Shown here piece by piece: positions 1 through 7,078 of a DNA stretch of 11,757 nucleotides. Within the stretch, counting starts at the first letter, position 1, and each line of letters starts with the position of its first letter. Position numbers and translations under genes: made by a program. This DNA is from an uncultured Cloacibacillus sp. (GTDB taxonomy: Bacteria > Synergistota > Synergistia > Synergistales > Synergistaceae). The notes under the pieces are model-generated. The model saw only the letters and a program-made list of their open reading frames with translations, did not search any database and had not been told where the DNA came from. The stretch spans positions 1 to 11,757 of the forward strand of contig CAKSWL010000046.1 of assembly GCA_934511335.1 (NCBI GenBank), read 5' to 3'.

Positions 1-1455
1 GAGTGGATCACAGAGCTGCCCAAGGGAGGAGATTTGCCTTGGGCTCTCTTTTATCCCGCCGACTACGCGCTCGGCGCCGCCAACCTTGGCTTTCATTACA
101 TATTCCAGCGGCTGAGGGAGTCGGGGGTGGCGGCGGAGCGCTTCTTCGCCTCACCCGTGCCTTACCGTTCGGTCGACGCGGACACGCTGCTCGAGCGCTT
201 TTCCGTCATCACCGCTAGCATCGCCTATGAGGGAGACATCCCCGCCTTTTACGGGTGGCTCGCCGGGGCCAACATCCCGCTGCTCGCCGAAGAGAGGCGG
301 GCTGGGGCCTTCCCCGTGATCGGAATGGGCGGCGCGCTCTCATACATCAACCCGCTCACCGTCTCCGGCGTCTGCGACTTTATCATCTTGGGCGACGGGA
401 TGGAGGCTATAGATTATGCCATCGAGTCCCTGCGGGCCTACGAGGGAGGCTGCGGACGGGAGGAACTTTGGCGGCGGCTTGCCGAAAACCCCGACATTCT
501 GGTGCCGCCCGTCGACATCCGCGGCGGTCTGCTGACGCGCGACCTGCATATCGCCCGCTCTCTCGACCTCAACGGCCCCTACCCGGCACACAGCGTCTGG
601 ATGACGGATAGGGGAGCCTTCGGAAAAACGCTGCTGCTTGAGCTTCAGCGCGGCTGTGCGCGCTCGTGCAGCTATTGTACGCTGCCTCAGTGCTTCGGCA
701 GGATGCGCTGGCGAAAGTATGAGATCGTCGAAAAGGCCCTTGAGGATATCTCCTCGCGCTTTACGGTGCCGCAGGCGGGGCTGGTGACGCCGGAGGCGGG
801 GGATTACCCCTTTCTGCCGCAGCTGACCCAACGGCTTATGGAGAAGCGGATCGGCGTCTCCTTCGCCTCCCTGCGCCTCGATCGGCTCAACGAACAGATG
901 ATCGCGGCGCTCTGCGGCAGCGGCCGGCGCAGCATCACGGTCGCCCCCGAAACCGGCGGTGAGGCGCTCCGCTTCGCCTGCGGCAAAAAATTCAGCGACG
1001 ACCTGATCATAGAAAAGCTCGCGATGGCGAAGGCGGCGGGAATAGACCGCGTCAAGCTCTACTTCATGATCGGCCTGCCGGGCGAGAGCGAGGAGGACAT
1101 AACATCGATGACGGAGCTCTGCCGCCGCATAATCGCGGAGACCGGTCAGCAGCTGACCCTTTCCGTCAACCCCTTCATCCCCAAACCGGGGACTCCTTGG
1201 AAGGATGAAATTTTCAGCGGAAAACAGACAATCAGGCAAAAATATGAGAAAATAAAAAAAGATATGCGAACGATAGTGAAAAAAAGGCCTCAGCTGAGGC
1301 TTACGGGAATAAAAGAGGCGGAGACGGAGTTCAACCTAGCCTGGTATGGATACCTTGAAAGCCGAGAGCTAGCAAAAAATATAGAAATGGGCATTACAAA
1401 ACTGCCCACATCAAATAGAGAAACGACACAAAAAGAGCTGGAACGCTTCAAATGA
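1..1455 (+). CDS. Radical SAM protein with N-terminal B12-binding-like domain (5' end outside window)
   Basis: The frame is open from base 1, so the gene almost certainly begins upstream; the first in-window start codon is TTG at 34, but coding-like residues precede it. The first ~200 residues (Pro-Ala-Asp-Tyr, then a 'VIGMGG' segment and 'IILGDGMEAI') resemble the cobalamin-binding-like half of YgiQ-type and TIGR03960-type radical SAM proteins. The radical SAM core follows, with the cluster motif CARSCSYC (Cys codons at 655, 667 and 676: C-X3-C-X2-C), which would bind a 4Fe-4S cluster and S-adenosylmethionine. Later core signatures are 'APETGGEALR' and 'MIGLPGESEED'. It ends in a Lys/Glu-rich tail. 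The substrate cannot be told from sequence; B12 dependence is not established. The SPOR gene starts 19 bases downstream with a strong ribosome binding site, suggesting cotranscription. Class is confident, function unknown. Confidence 0.9.
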   Translation, partial: EWITELPKGGDLPWALFYPADYALGAANLGFHYIFQRLRESGVAAERFFASPVPYRSVDADTLLERFSVITASIAYEGDIPAFYGWLAGANIPLLAEERRAGAFPVIGMGGALSYINPLTVSGVCDFIILGDGMEAIDYAIESLRAYEGGCGREELWRRLAENPDILVPPVDIRGGLLTRDLHIARSLDLNGPYPAHSVWMTDRGAFGKTLLLELQRGCARSCSYCTLPQCFGRMRWRKYEIVEKALEDISSRFTVPQAGLVTPEAGDYPFLPQLTQRLMEKRIGVSFASLRLDRLNEQMIAALCGSGRRSITVAPETGGEALRFACGKKFSDDLIIEKLAMAKAAGIDRVKLYFMIGLPGESEEDITSMTELCRRIIAETGQQLTLSVNPFIPKPGTPWKDEIFSGKQTIRQKYEKIKKDMRTIVKKRPQLRLTGIKEAETEFNLAWYGYLESRELAKNIEMGITKLPTSNRETTQKELERFK

Positions 1456-1474
1456 CACAAGAGGAGGAGGCTGA

Positions 1475-2143
1475 ATGGTGATTTCCCGCAAGGCGCGCGC
1501 GCGCGACTACAAAGATAAAAAACCGCTTACGGCATTTGGGCGGCTGATACTGCCGCTGACGCTCGTCATGGCGCTTGCTCTGCTGTATCTCAGCGTGAAA
1601 CTCTTCTTTTTCGCTCCCGATAAGTTCGTCAAAGAGCAGTCGCCGCTAGACATCCACAAAGATGAATTTTTGGCCATGCCGGACGGCAAACAGCCGCCCG
1701 CCGGCGGCTTTACAGAGGAGATGGAGGACGAAGTTACGATCACTCCGCAAAAGAAAGAGCCGCAAAAAGAACCTCCCAAAAGGGCCGTCCAGCCGCAGGA
1801 GGCGGTGAAGAAGCCGACACCGCCGGTAAAAACGAAGCGGGACGATCCTCCCAGCGGGAACGCGCCGGCCTTTGCCCGAACCAAGCCGGCGGCAAAGGCG
1901 GAGGGCGGCGCCAGATGGGACATCCAGATCGGCGGCTTCTCCGCGAAAAAGGGAGCCGAGCTCACCGTCAGGCAGGCGAAAGAGGCCGGCTATTCCGTCT
2001 ATATCGTCGATACCGTGCTCAACGGCCAACCGTTTTATAAGGTAAGGGTAAAAGGGGAAGCGGACAAAAAGGCCTCGGCGGCGCTTTCAAAGCTCCTTGA
2101 AAAGGCGGGGTTCCCTGTATATTTAGTGGAAATAAAACGTTAA
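1475..2143 (+). CDS. Membrane-anchored SPOR-domain protein
   Basis: A 222-residue protein with three parts. A basic N-terminus is followed by one hydrophobic segment at about residues 23-46, giving a predicted N-in/C-out bitopic topology. A long linker rich in Pro, Lys and Glu (about 50-145) would span the periplasm or wall space. The C-terminal SPOR domain (about 147-222) has the typical opening 'WDIQIGGF' and a closing beta strand. SPOR domains bind denuded glycan strands of septal peptidoglycan, so a cell-division or wall-remodelling role is likely, but no catalytic domain is present. The ATG at 1475 is chosen because a GGAGG lies 7 bases upstream; the GTG one codon later is an alternative. 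It follows the radical SAM gene by 19 bases. Family assignment is firm, exact role is inference. Confidence 0.88.
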   Translation: MVISRKARARDYKDKKPLTAFGRLILPLTLVMALALLYLSVKLFFFAPDKFVKEQSPLDIHKDEFLAMPDGKQPPAGGFTEEMEDEVTITPQKKEPQKEPPKRAVQPQEAVKKPTPPVKTKRDDPPSGNAPAFARTKPAAKAEGGARWDIQIGGFSAKKGAELTVRQAKEAGYSVYIVDTVLNGQPFYKVRVKGEADKKASAALSKLLEKAGFPVYLVEIKR

Positions 2144-2148
2144 CGGAG

Positions 2149-2182
2149 AGGCACGGGAGGCTAAAGCGCGCCATTCGTGCCT
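2149..2182. repeat. Inverted repeat AGGCACG / CGTGCCT
   Basis: A perfect 7-base inverted repeat (2149-2155 and 2176-2182) starts 6 bases after the SPOR-protein stop codon. A smaller GGC/GCC pair lies inside the 20-base loop. There is no following T-run, so it does not look like a standard intrinsic terminator. It sits immediately 5' of an extended -10 element, so it could be an operator or a weak mRNA 3' end. Function is unknown. Confidence 0.45.
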
Positions 2183-2183
2183 G

Positions 2184-2192
2184 TGGTATGAT
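2184..2192 (+). promoter_or_regulatory. Candidate extended -10 promoter (TGG-TATGAT) for the Moco operon
   Basis: TGn followed by TATGAT (2187-2192) is a good extended -10 element for a housekeeping sigma factor. No clear -35 hexamer lies 16-18 bases upstream, as is common for extended -10 promoters. If used, the transcript would start near 2199 and carry a leader of about 240 bases before moeA. Prediction only. Confidence 0.4.
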
Positions 2193-2198
2193 AGATGC

Positions 2199-2436
2199 CG
2201 TGTATAAAGGGAAGGGCTGATCAGTTGAAAATCGGCCGGAGAGCCTAAATCTATGATTTCGTGCAAATCTGCTGGTTTGTCTATCAGATGTACCAGGCGC
2301 TGAACGGGCAGGTCAAAAGCGGCGCGCAGGGCGTATAATTGATAGTTGGAGCGACGGCCTGCGCCTGCCCATGACGCGGATGGCGCATCTGAACAGCGGC
2401 TCCTAAAGATTATGGATATGAAAGGCGGCCGATCTG
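2199..2436 (+). other. Candidate structured leader upstream of moeA
   Basis: This stretch has no convincing plus-strand reading frame but several complementary segments. Hairpin 1 pairs GGCTGAT (2215-2221) with ATCGGCC (2231-2237), one G-U pair. Hairpin 2 pairs AAATC (2247-2251) with GATTT (2255-2259). Hairpin 3 pairs CAAATC (2264-2269) with GGTTTG (2274-2279). A large nested arrangement pairs TCAGATG (2284-2290) with CATCTGA (2386-2392), GGGCAG (2306-2311) with CTGCCC (2365-2370), and GCGCAGG (2324-2330) with CCTGCGC (2358-2364). Order and nesting are consistent with a multi-stem RNA leading into a Moco operon. I do not see the conserved core I would expect of the known Moco riboswitch. Whether it is a regulatory RNA, an untranslated leader or decayed sequence cannot be decided here. 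Confidence 0.35.
2334..2339 (+). promoter_or_regulatory. Candidate -10 box TATAAT upstream of moeA
   Basis: A perfect TATAAT lies about 98 bases before the moeA start. The best -35 candidates 16-17 bases upstream (GTCAAA or GGTCAA) are poor. It falls inside the loop of the nested inverted repeats at 2324-2364, so it may be either an internal promoter or just an A/T-rich loop. Confidence 0.3.
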
Positions 2437-3675
2437 ATGGCGGGTTTTGTAAAAGAGGTAACTTCAAGGAAAAAGGCGCTGGATGAGATATCAAAGCGTC
2501 TTTTTTTCCCGTGGGAATATCCCGTCAGGGAGCTTCCCCTGGGCGAGGCCGTCGGACGCAGATGCGCCTCGGAGATAATAAACGACAGCCCCTATCCGCC
2601 CTTCAGCCGGAGCCTGCGAGACGGCTATGCCGTCAGGCACGCGGACGCCGCCGGCGCGACGCCGGGAACACCGCTCTTTCTGACCGGAAAGGGCGAGGTG
2701 CTGATGGGCAAGGTGCCGGATTTTGAGATATATCCCTCCGAAGCCGCCGCCATACCGACGGGCGGTATCTTGCCGCGGGGGGCGGACGCCGTCGTGATGC
2801 TTGAAGACACCGAGCTTGCCGGCGGCTGGATCGAAGTCCGGCGCGGCGTGCAGGCCGGAGAAAATATCATCCTCGGAGGCGAAGAACTTGCGCCCGGCGA
2901 GCGGCTGCTGCCCGCGGGCGGCATGATCGATTTTCGGACTATCGGCATGCTCGCTACGGCGGGAATCTCGCGGCTTTCGACGGTCGGCCTGCGGATCTCG
3001 ATCCTCTCCACGGGCGACGAAATCGTCCCCGTGGATACGCGCGAGCTGCCGCCGGGCTCTGTTCGCGACGTCAACGGCTGGAACATCAAGGCGCTGCTCT
3101 CGCGTTACGGCTTCGCGGCGGAATACCGCGGCATCGTAAACGACGACGGGGCGGCGTTTGAGCGGCGTTTTCATGAGGAGCTCGCAAACTGCGATCTGCT
3201 CGTTCTCAGCGGCGGCTCCTCCGTGGGCGTACGCGATCACTGTTCTGAGCTGCTCGCCTCACTGCCCGCGCCGGGGCTTCTCGTGCGGGGGCTCAACATC
3301 GTACCCGGCAAGCCGACGCTCATCGCGGCGGATGCGGCGGCGCGGAAGCTGGTGGTCGGCCTTCCGGGGCACCCGCTCTCCTGTCTTGCCGTCGCCTTTA
3401 CCGTTCTGCTGCCGTTGCTTATGCAGCGTATCGGCGCAGCGGAGCCAGAATGCGGCACACGGACGCGCCTGCGCCTCTTACGCGACCTTGCGGCGCGCAC
3501 GGGGCCCGAAGAATTTGTGCCTTGCGCCCTCGGCGCGGACGGCAGCGTCGTGCCGCTCGCCGCGAAATCAGGCTACATTTCAATATTGGCAAAGGCCTCC
3601 GGCTTCATCTGCATACCGGAGGACCGGGAGACTATCAGAGCTGGCGAAGATGCGGAGGTTTGGCTGTGGCAGTAA
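2437..3675 (+). CDS. moeA: Molybdopterin molybdenumtransferase MoeA
   Basis: A 412-residue protein of normal MoeA length. MoeA inserts molybdenum (or tungsten) into adenylylated molybdopterin in the cytoplasm, the last common step of Moco synthesis. Visible signatures are 'LRDGYAV' at 60-66 (usually SAMDGYAV), 'MLEDTE' at 121-126, 'STGDEIV' at 191-197, 'SGGSSVGVRDH' at 258-268, 'PGKP' at 290-293 and 'GLPGHP' at 308-313, followed by a small C-terminal beta domain (domain IV). The aspartates at 62, 194 and 267 match conserved MoeA acidic positions, so it looks active. The ATG at 2437 has only a modest ribosome binding site (AAAGG at 2421-2425). It is the first gene of the Moco operon and its last 10 bases overlap the next gene. 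Confidence 0.95.
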   Translation: MAGFVKEVTSRKKALDEISKRLFFPWEYPVRELPLGEAVGRRCASEIINDSPYPPFSRSLRDGYAVRHADAAGATPGTPLFLTGKGEVLMGKVPDFEIYPSEAAAIPTGGILPRGADAVVMLEDTELAGGWIEVRRGVQAGENIILGGEELAPGERLLPAGGMIDFRTIGMLATAGISRLSTVGLRISILSTGDEIVPVDTRELPPGSVRDVNGWNIKALLSRYGFAAEYRGIVNDDGAAFERRFHEELANCDLLVLSGGSSVGVRDHCSELLASLPAPGLLVRGLNIVPGKPTLIAADAAARKLVVGLPGHPLSCLAVAFTVLLPLLMQRIGAAEPECGTRTRLRLLRDLAARTGPEEFVPCALGADGSVVPLAAKSGYISILAKASGFICIPEDRETIRAGEDAEVWLWQ

Positions 3676-5582
3676 AATTTCCTGAACATATTACGCTCGG
3701 CGAGGCCTGGGGGATCCTCTCCTCGGCCTTTGCGGACTATTCGGAAAAATTCCGGACGAAACTTGAGATATCGGCGGCGCTCGGACACCTCCTGACGGAG
3801 GATGTCACCGCCGCCCGCAACGTGCCGCACTACGCGGCCTCGGCGGTGGACGGCTACGCATTGCGTGCCGCGGCGACTGCGGGGGCATCCTCCGCCACCC
3901 CCGCGCGGCTGCCGGAGGATGCCTGGCAGTGGATGAACACTGGCGCGGCGCTGCCCGACTGGGCGGACGCGGTGCTGATGGTGGAAGATTCCTCGCTGGA
4001 TGGCGGCGAACTGGTCGTCTACAGGTCCCTAACACCCTCGGCAAACGTGCGTCCGCTCGGCGAGGACGTCATGGCGGGCCAGATCATCGCGCGCGAGGGC
4101 GAACCAGTGACCCCGGCGCTGATTTCCCTCTTCCTCTGCGCCGGCATCGACGAAGCGCCTGTGAAAAGAAGGCCGAAGAGCCTCTTCATTCCGACGGGAG
4201 ACGAGATAATCTCACGTGAAAAATGGCTCGCCCAGGAGCGCCAGCGTTCGGGCACAGTGGCGGAGAGCAACTCGCTCTTTATCGCCGCTTCCTTCCGGCA
4301 GTGGGGTTTTGAAGTGGACGTCGCCCCGATACTGCCCGACGTGCCGCAGATATTAAAGGAATATGTCGAAAAGGGCGCGGCGGAATACGATTTTGTGCTC
4401 GTCGGCGCCGGCTCGGCAAAGGGCAGGCGCGACCATACGATAGAGGTCTTCGAGGAGCTTGGAGAGGTGCTGTTCCGCGGCGTGCGCATGAAGCCGGGGC
4501 GGCCGGCGATGGCCGCCGTGATCGCGGGAAAGCCGGTGATCTGCCTTCCAGGCTTCCCGATGTCCACAGCGGTGGTACTCTGGTCGCTCGTCTATCCGCT
4601 CCTCCGGCAGCTTGCCGGCGAGGGCGGCTCTCTGCCGGATCTGGTGCGCGAAGCGCTGGGAGTCAGAAAAATCATGAAGACGCGGCTGCTCGTGCAGCAT
4701 TCGTCCGCCGCGGGAATCGAGGAGTGGCTGCGCATGAAGGTGGCGCGTGTCGGCGACAGGCTCTATTCGTGGGCGCTCACCTCGGGAGCGAGCGTCCTCT
4801 GGGCGCTCGCCGAGGCGGACGGCATCGCGATGCTTCCTTCCTCCGCGCTCGAGTGCGAGCGGGAGAGCCCTGTCGAACTTTGGATGACGCGCGAGGTTGA
4901 CCTTGCAAAAAGGGTGCTCTTCCAGGGCTCCGACGACCCCGCGATCCAGCTGCTCGTCACGCCGATACGCCGGCGAGGCGCGGACTTTGCTTCGCGCGCC
5001 GTAGGCAGCATGGGCGGCCTCGCCGCCCTCTCGCGCGGCGAATGTCACCTAGCCGCGGCGCATCTGCTGGACGAAAATACCGGCGGCTACAACGACGCCT
5101 TTATCGAACGCTTCTCCAAGGGGCAAAAATGGCGCCGCATCCTCATCTTTTACCGGACGCAGGGCATCATCGTCCAAAAGGGGAATCCTCGGGGGATAAA
5201 CGGCTTCCATGACCTCTGCGTCCAAGACGTCGTCTTTTCCAACAGGCAGCCGGGGGCCGGCACGCGGGTGCTCTTCGACCACCTGCTCAAAGAGGAGGGG
5301 GTTGCGCCGGAGAAGATCAAAGGTTATTCGCAGATCTGCACGACCCACATGGAGGCGGCGAACCGCGTCCACACCGGCCTGGCGGACGCCACGCTCGGCA
5401 TCAAGTCGGCGGCGGATGCTCTGGGCCTTGAATTTATACCGATCACCGAAGAGCCTTACGAGCTCGTCATCCCTGAAGAATACATGGAACATCCGGGGAT
5501 CAGGGCCCTCCTCGCGAGCCTTGAGGACGAAGAGTGGCGCGGAAAGGTCGAAGAGATGGGCGGATACAGATGGCCGGATTGA
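3666..5582 (+). CDS. MoeA-like protein fused to a C-terminal periplasmic-binding-like (LysR-type/PBP) domain
   Basis: A 638-residue fusion. Residues ~1-410 are MoeA-like: 'SAVDGYAL' at 59-66, 'LMVEDSS', 'PTGDE' at 176-180, 'KPGRP' at 276-280 and 'LPGFP' shortly after. Residues ~413-638 form a type-2 substrate-binding fold, with 'LFQGSDDPAIQLL' at its start, 'SMGGLAAL', 'DVVFSNRQPGAG' and 'ATLGIKSAA'; this matches known MoeA/LysR-substrate-binding-domain fusions. No signal peptide is present, so the domain is cytoplasmic and probably binds a small anion such as molybdate or tungstate (inference). The usual SGGVSVG loop is replaced by 'GAGSAKGRRDH', so metal-insertion activity is less certain than for the neighbour. 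The GTG at 3666 is chosen because GGAGG (3654-3658) lies 7 bases upstream; longer in-frame extensions run inside moeA. It overlaps moeA by 10 bases and moaA by 13. Confidence 0.9.
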   Translation: MAVKFPEHITLGEAWGILSSAFADYSEKFRTKLEISAALGHLLTEDVTAARNVPHYAASAVDGYALRAAATAGASSATPARLPEDAWQWMNTGAALPDWADAVLMVEDSSLDGGELVVYRSLTPSANVRPLGEDVMAGQIIAREGEPVTPALISLFLCAGIDEAPVKRRPKSLFIPTGDEIISREKWLAQERQRSGTVAESNSLFIAASFRQWGFEVDVAPILPDVPQILKEYVEKGAAEYDFVLVGAGSAKGRRDHTIEVFEELGEVLFRGVRMKPGRPAMAAVIAGKPVICLPGFPMSTAVVLWSLVYPLLRQLAGEGGSLPDLVREALGVRKIMKTRLLVQHSSAAGIEEWLRMKVARVGDRLYSWALTSGASVLWALAEADGIAMLPSSALECERESPVELWMTREVDLAKRVLFQGSDDPAIQLLVTPIRRRGADFASRAVGSMGGLAALSRGECHLAAAHLLDENTGGYNDAFIERFSKGQKWRRILIFYRTQGIIVQKGNPRGINGFHDLCVQDVVFSNRQPGAGTRVLFDHLLKEEGVAPEKIKGYSQICTTHMEAANRVHTGLADATLGIKSAADALGLEFIPITEEPYELVIPEEYMEHPGIRALLASLEDEEWRGKVEEMGGYRWPD

Positions 5583-6553
5583 CGGAGCTGCGGGACGACT
5601 ACGGACGCAGGCTGAATTACGTCCGTATCTCGGTGACCGACAGGTGCAACTACCGGTGTACCTACTGTATGCCGCCGGAGGGCGTCAAATGTCTGAGCCA
5701 CGAGGACATCCTGCGCTACGAGGATATAAAATTCCTCTGCCGCGTATTCGCCGGCCTGGGAGTGGCGAAATTCCGCTTCACGGGAGGCGAGCCGCTCGTG
5801 CGCAAGGGACTTGTGCCCTTCCTCAAGGAACTGCACCGAGAACTGCCGGAAATCAAGACGGCGCTCACGACGAACGCCTCGCTGCTCGGCGAATATGCGG
5901 AGCAGCTTGCGGAGGCGGAGATTCACTCGCTCAACATCAGCCTCGACACCCTCGACCCGGAAAAATTCGCGCGGGTTACGAGAATCGGAACGATCGACGG
6001 CGTCTTTACGGGAATACGCGCCGCAAAGGCCGCCGGCATCAAAAACGTGAAACTCAACGCCGTCCTCATCAGAGATTTCAACGATCAGGAAATTGCAGAT
6101 CTGCTCGCCTTCTCGCGGCGCGAGGGGCTGCTGCTGCGGCTCATAGAGTTTATGCCGCTCCAGGACAGCGTCTGGGACAAGAATTCTTTTATCAGTGGTG
6201 AAGAGATACTTGCGATGCTCCCCGGCGGCGACGCCTGGAAGCGGAAAACGAAGTCCTCCTGTGACGAGGGCCCCGCGCAGTATTACTTCAACGAGAAGAC
6301 GGGGGACGTCGTCGGAATAATCACGGCGGTCTCCAACCATTTCTGCAAAAATTGCAACAGGCTGCGCGTCTCCGCCGAAGGAAACTTAAGAACATGTTTG
6401 TTTGACCCAACTGAAACTGCCCTAAAAGAATTGATCCAACAGCGGGACTTAGCGGCGCTGCGCGAAGCGATCCTGCGCAGCGTGCGCGAAAAGCCGCGCT
6501 GCTGGAGCGACATCAATACCGGCAATCTTCAGATGTCGGGAATTGGAGGATAA
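5570..6553 (+). CDS. moaA: GTP 3',8-cyclase MoaA
   Basis: A 327-residue radical SAM enzyme that, with MoaC, converts GTP to cyclic pyranopterin monophosphate, the first step of Moco synthesis. The N-terminal 4Fe-4S site is CNYRCTYC (Cys26, Cys30, Cys33) and the SAM-binding 'GGEP' is at 72-75. The C-terminal GTP-binding cluster site is C-X2-C-X13-C (Cys259, Cys262, Cys276), within 'CKNCNRLRVSAEG'. The protein ends in Gly-Gly, the conserved C-terminal tail that reaches into the active site. All signature parts are intact. The ATG at 5570 overlaps the previous stop by 13 bases; the family's usual 'DDYGRRLNYVRISVTDRCN' opening supports this start over upstream codons. moaC starts 3 bases after the stop. 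Confidence 0.97.
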   Translation: MAGLTELRDDYGRRLNYVRISVTDRCNYRCTYCMPPEGVKCLSHEDILRYEDIKFLCRVFAGLGVAKFRFTGGEPLVRKGLVPFLKELHRELPEIKTALTTNASLLGEYAEQLAEAEIHSLNISLDTLDPEKFARVTRIGTIDGVFTGIRAAKAAGIKNVKLNAVLIRDFNDQEIADLLAFSRREGLLLRLIEFMPLQDSVWDKNSFISGEEILAMLPGGDAWKRKTKSSCDEGPAQYYFNEKTGDVVGIITAVSNHFCKNCNRLRVSAEGNLRTCLFDPTETALKELIQQRDLAALREAILRSVREKPRCWSDINTGNLQMSGIGG

Positions 6554-6556
6554 AAG

Positions 6557-7078
6557 ATGGGAGAATATACGCATTTCGACGCCGAGGGCCGTCCGACGCT
6601 CGTCGACGTCAGCGGCAAAGCGGTCACTAAACGCACCGCCTGGGCTGAGGGCTGGCTATGCCTGCCAGACGAGATATATAGGACCGTGTCGCAGGGGGCG
6701 GTCAAAAAGGGCGACCCCTTTTCGATCGCGGAGCTCGGCGGCATCATGGGAGCCAAAAAGACCCCCGACCTCATACCGCTCTGCCACACCATACGGCTCG
6801 ACAATATCAAGGTCAAATGTGACCTGGATCATGATAAAAGAGCCCTGAAGATAACCTGCTGTGCCACAGCCTCCGAGGTTACGGGCGTGGAGATGGAGGC
6901 CCTTACGGGAGTCTCCGTCGCGGCGCTCACCTTCTACGATATGTGCAAGGGCATCGACAAAGGTATGGTCATCAAAGACATCCGCCTGCTGAAAAAGACC
7001 GGCGGCAAGAGCGGAGAATGGAACGCCGCCGAAAAATTTATCACAGACGGCGGCTCCGAAGGAGGAAAGGCTGAATGA
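6557..7078 (+). CDS. moaC: Cyclic pyranopterin monophosphate synthase MoaC
   Basis: A 173-residue protein, about family length. MoaC rearranges the MoaA product 3',8-cyclo-GTP into cyclic pyranopterin monophosphate in the cytoplasm. Signatures are 'LVDVSGKAVTKRTA' near the N-terminus, 'KKTPDLIPLCH' at 67-77, 'GVEMEALTGVS' at 110-120, and Asp128 and Lys131 within 'YDMCK', which match the catalytic Asp/Lys of the family. A 'KKTGGKSG' stretch closes the fold at 146-153. The start is supported by GGAGG at 6545-6549, 7 bases upstream and inside the end of moaA. The stop overlaps the next start as ATGA, a mark of translational coupling. Confidence 0.97.
   Translation: MGEYTHFDAEGRPTLVDVSGKAVTKRTAWAEGWLCLPDEIYRTVSQGAVKKGDPFSIAELGGIMGAKKTPDLIPLCHTIRLDNIKVKCDLDHDKRALKITCCATASEVTGVEMEALTGVSVAALTFYDMCKGIDKGMVIKDIRLLKKTGGKSGEWNAAEKFITDGGSEGGKAE

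Noticed and set aside
340..1239. Minus-strand frame of about 299 codons opposite the radical SAM gene
   Set aside because: It lies wholly opposite a gene with clear catalytic motifs, is Arg/Ala-rich, and has no recognisable domain.
2199..2436. Assigning the moeA leader to the known Moco riboswitch family
   Set aside because: The expected conserved core around the long GC hairpin with a GAAGGAAG-like loop is not visible; genomic position alone is not enough.
2123..2494. Minus-strand reading frame of 123 codons across the gap before moeA
   Set aside because: It overlaps the ends of both flanking genes, has no ribosome binding site, and its N-terminal half is low-complexity. A stretch in the middle looks somewhat protein-like, but I recognise no family.
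3450..3665. Longer N-terminus for the MoeA fusion protein
   Set aside because: The extra residues are antiphase to moeA and Arg-rich; the GTG at 3666 with GGAGG 7 bases upstream begins the normal MoeA N-terminus.
5456..6340. Minus-strand frame of about 294 codons opposite moaA
   Set aside because: Shadow of moaA and of the fusion gene end; no motif and no start signal.
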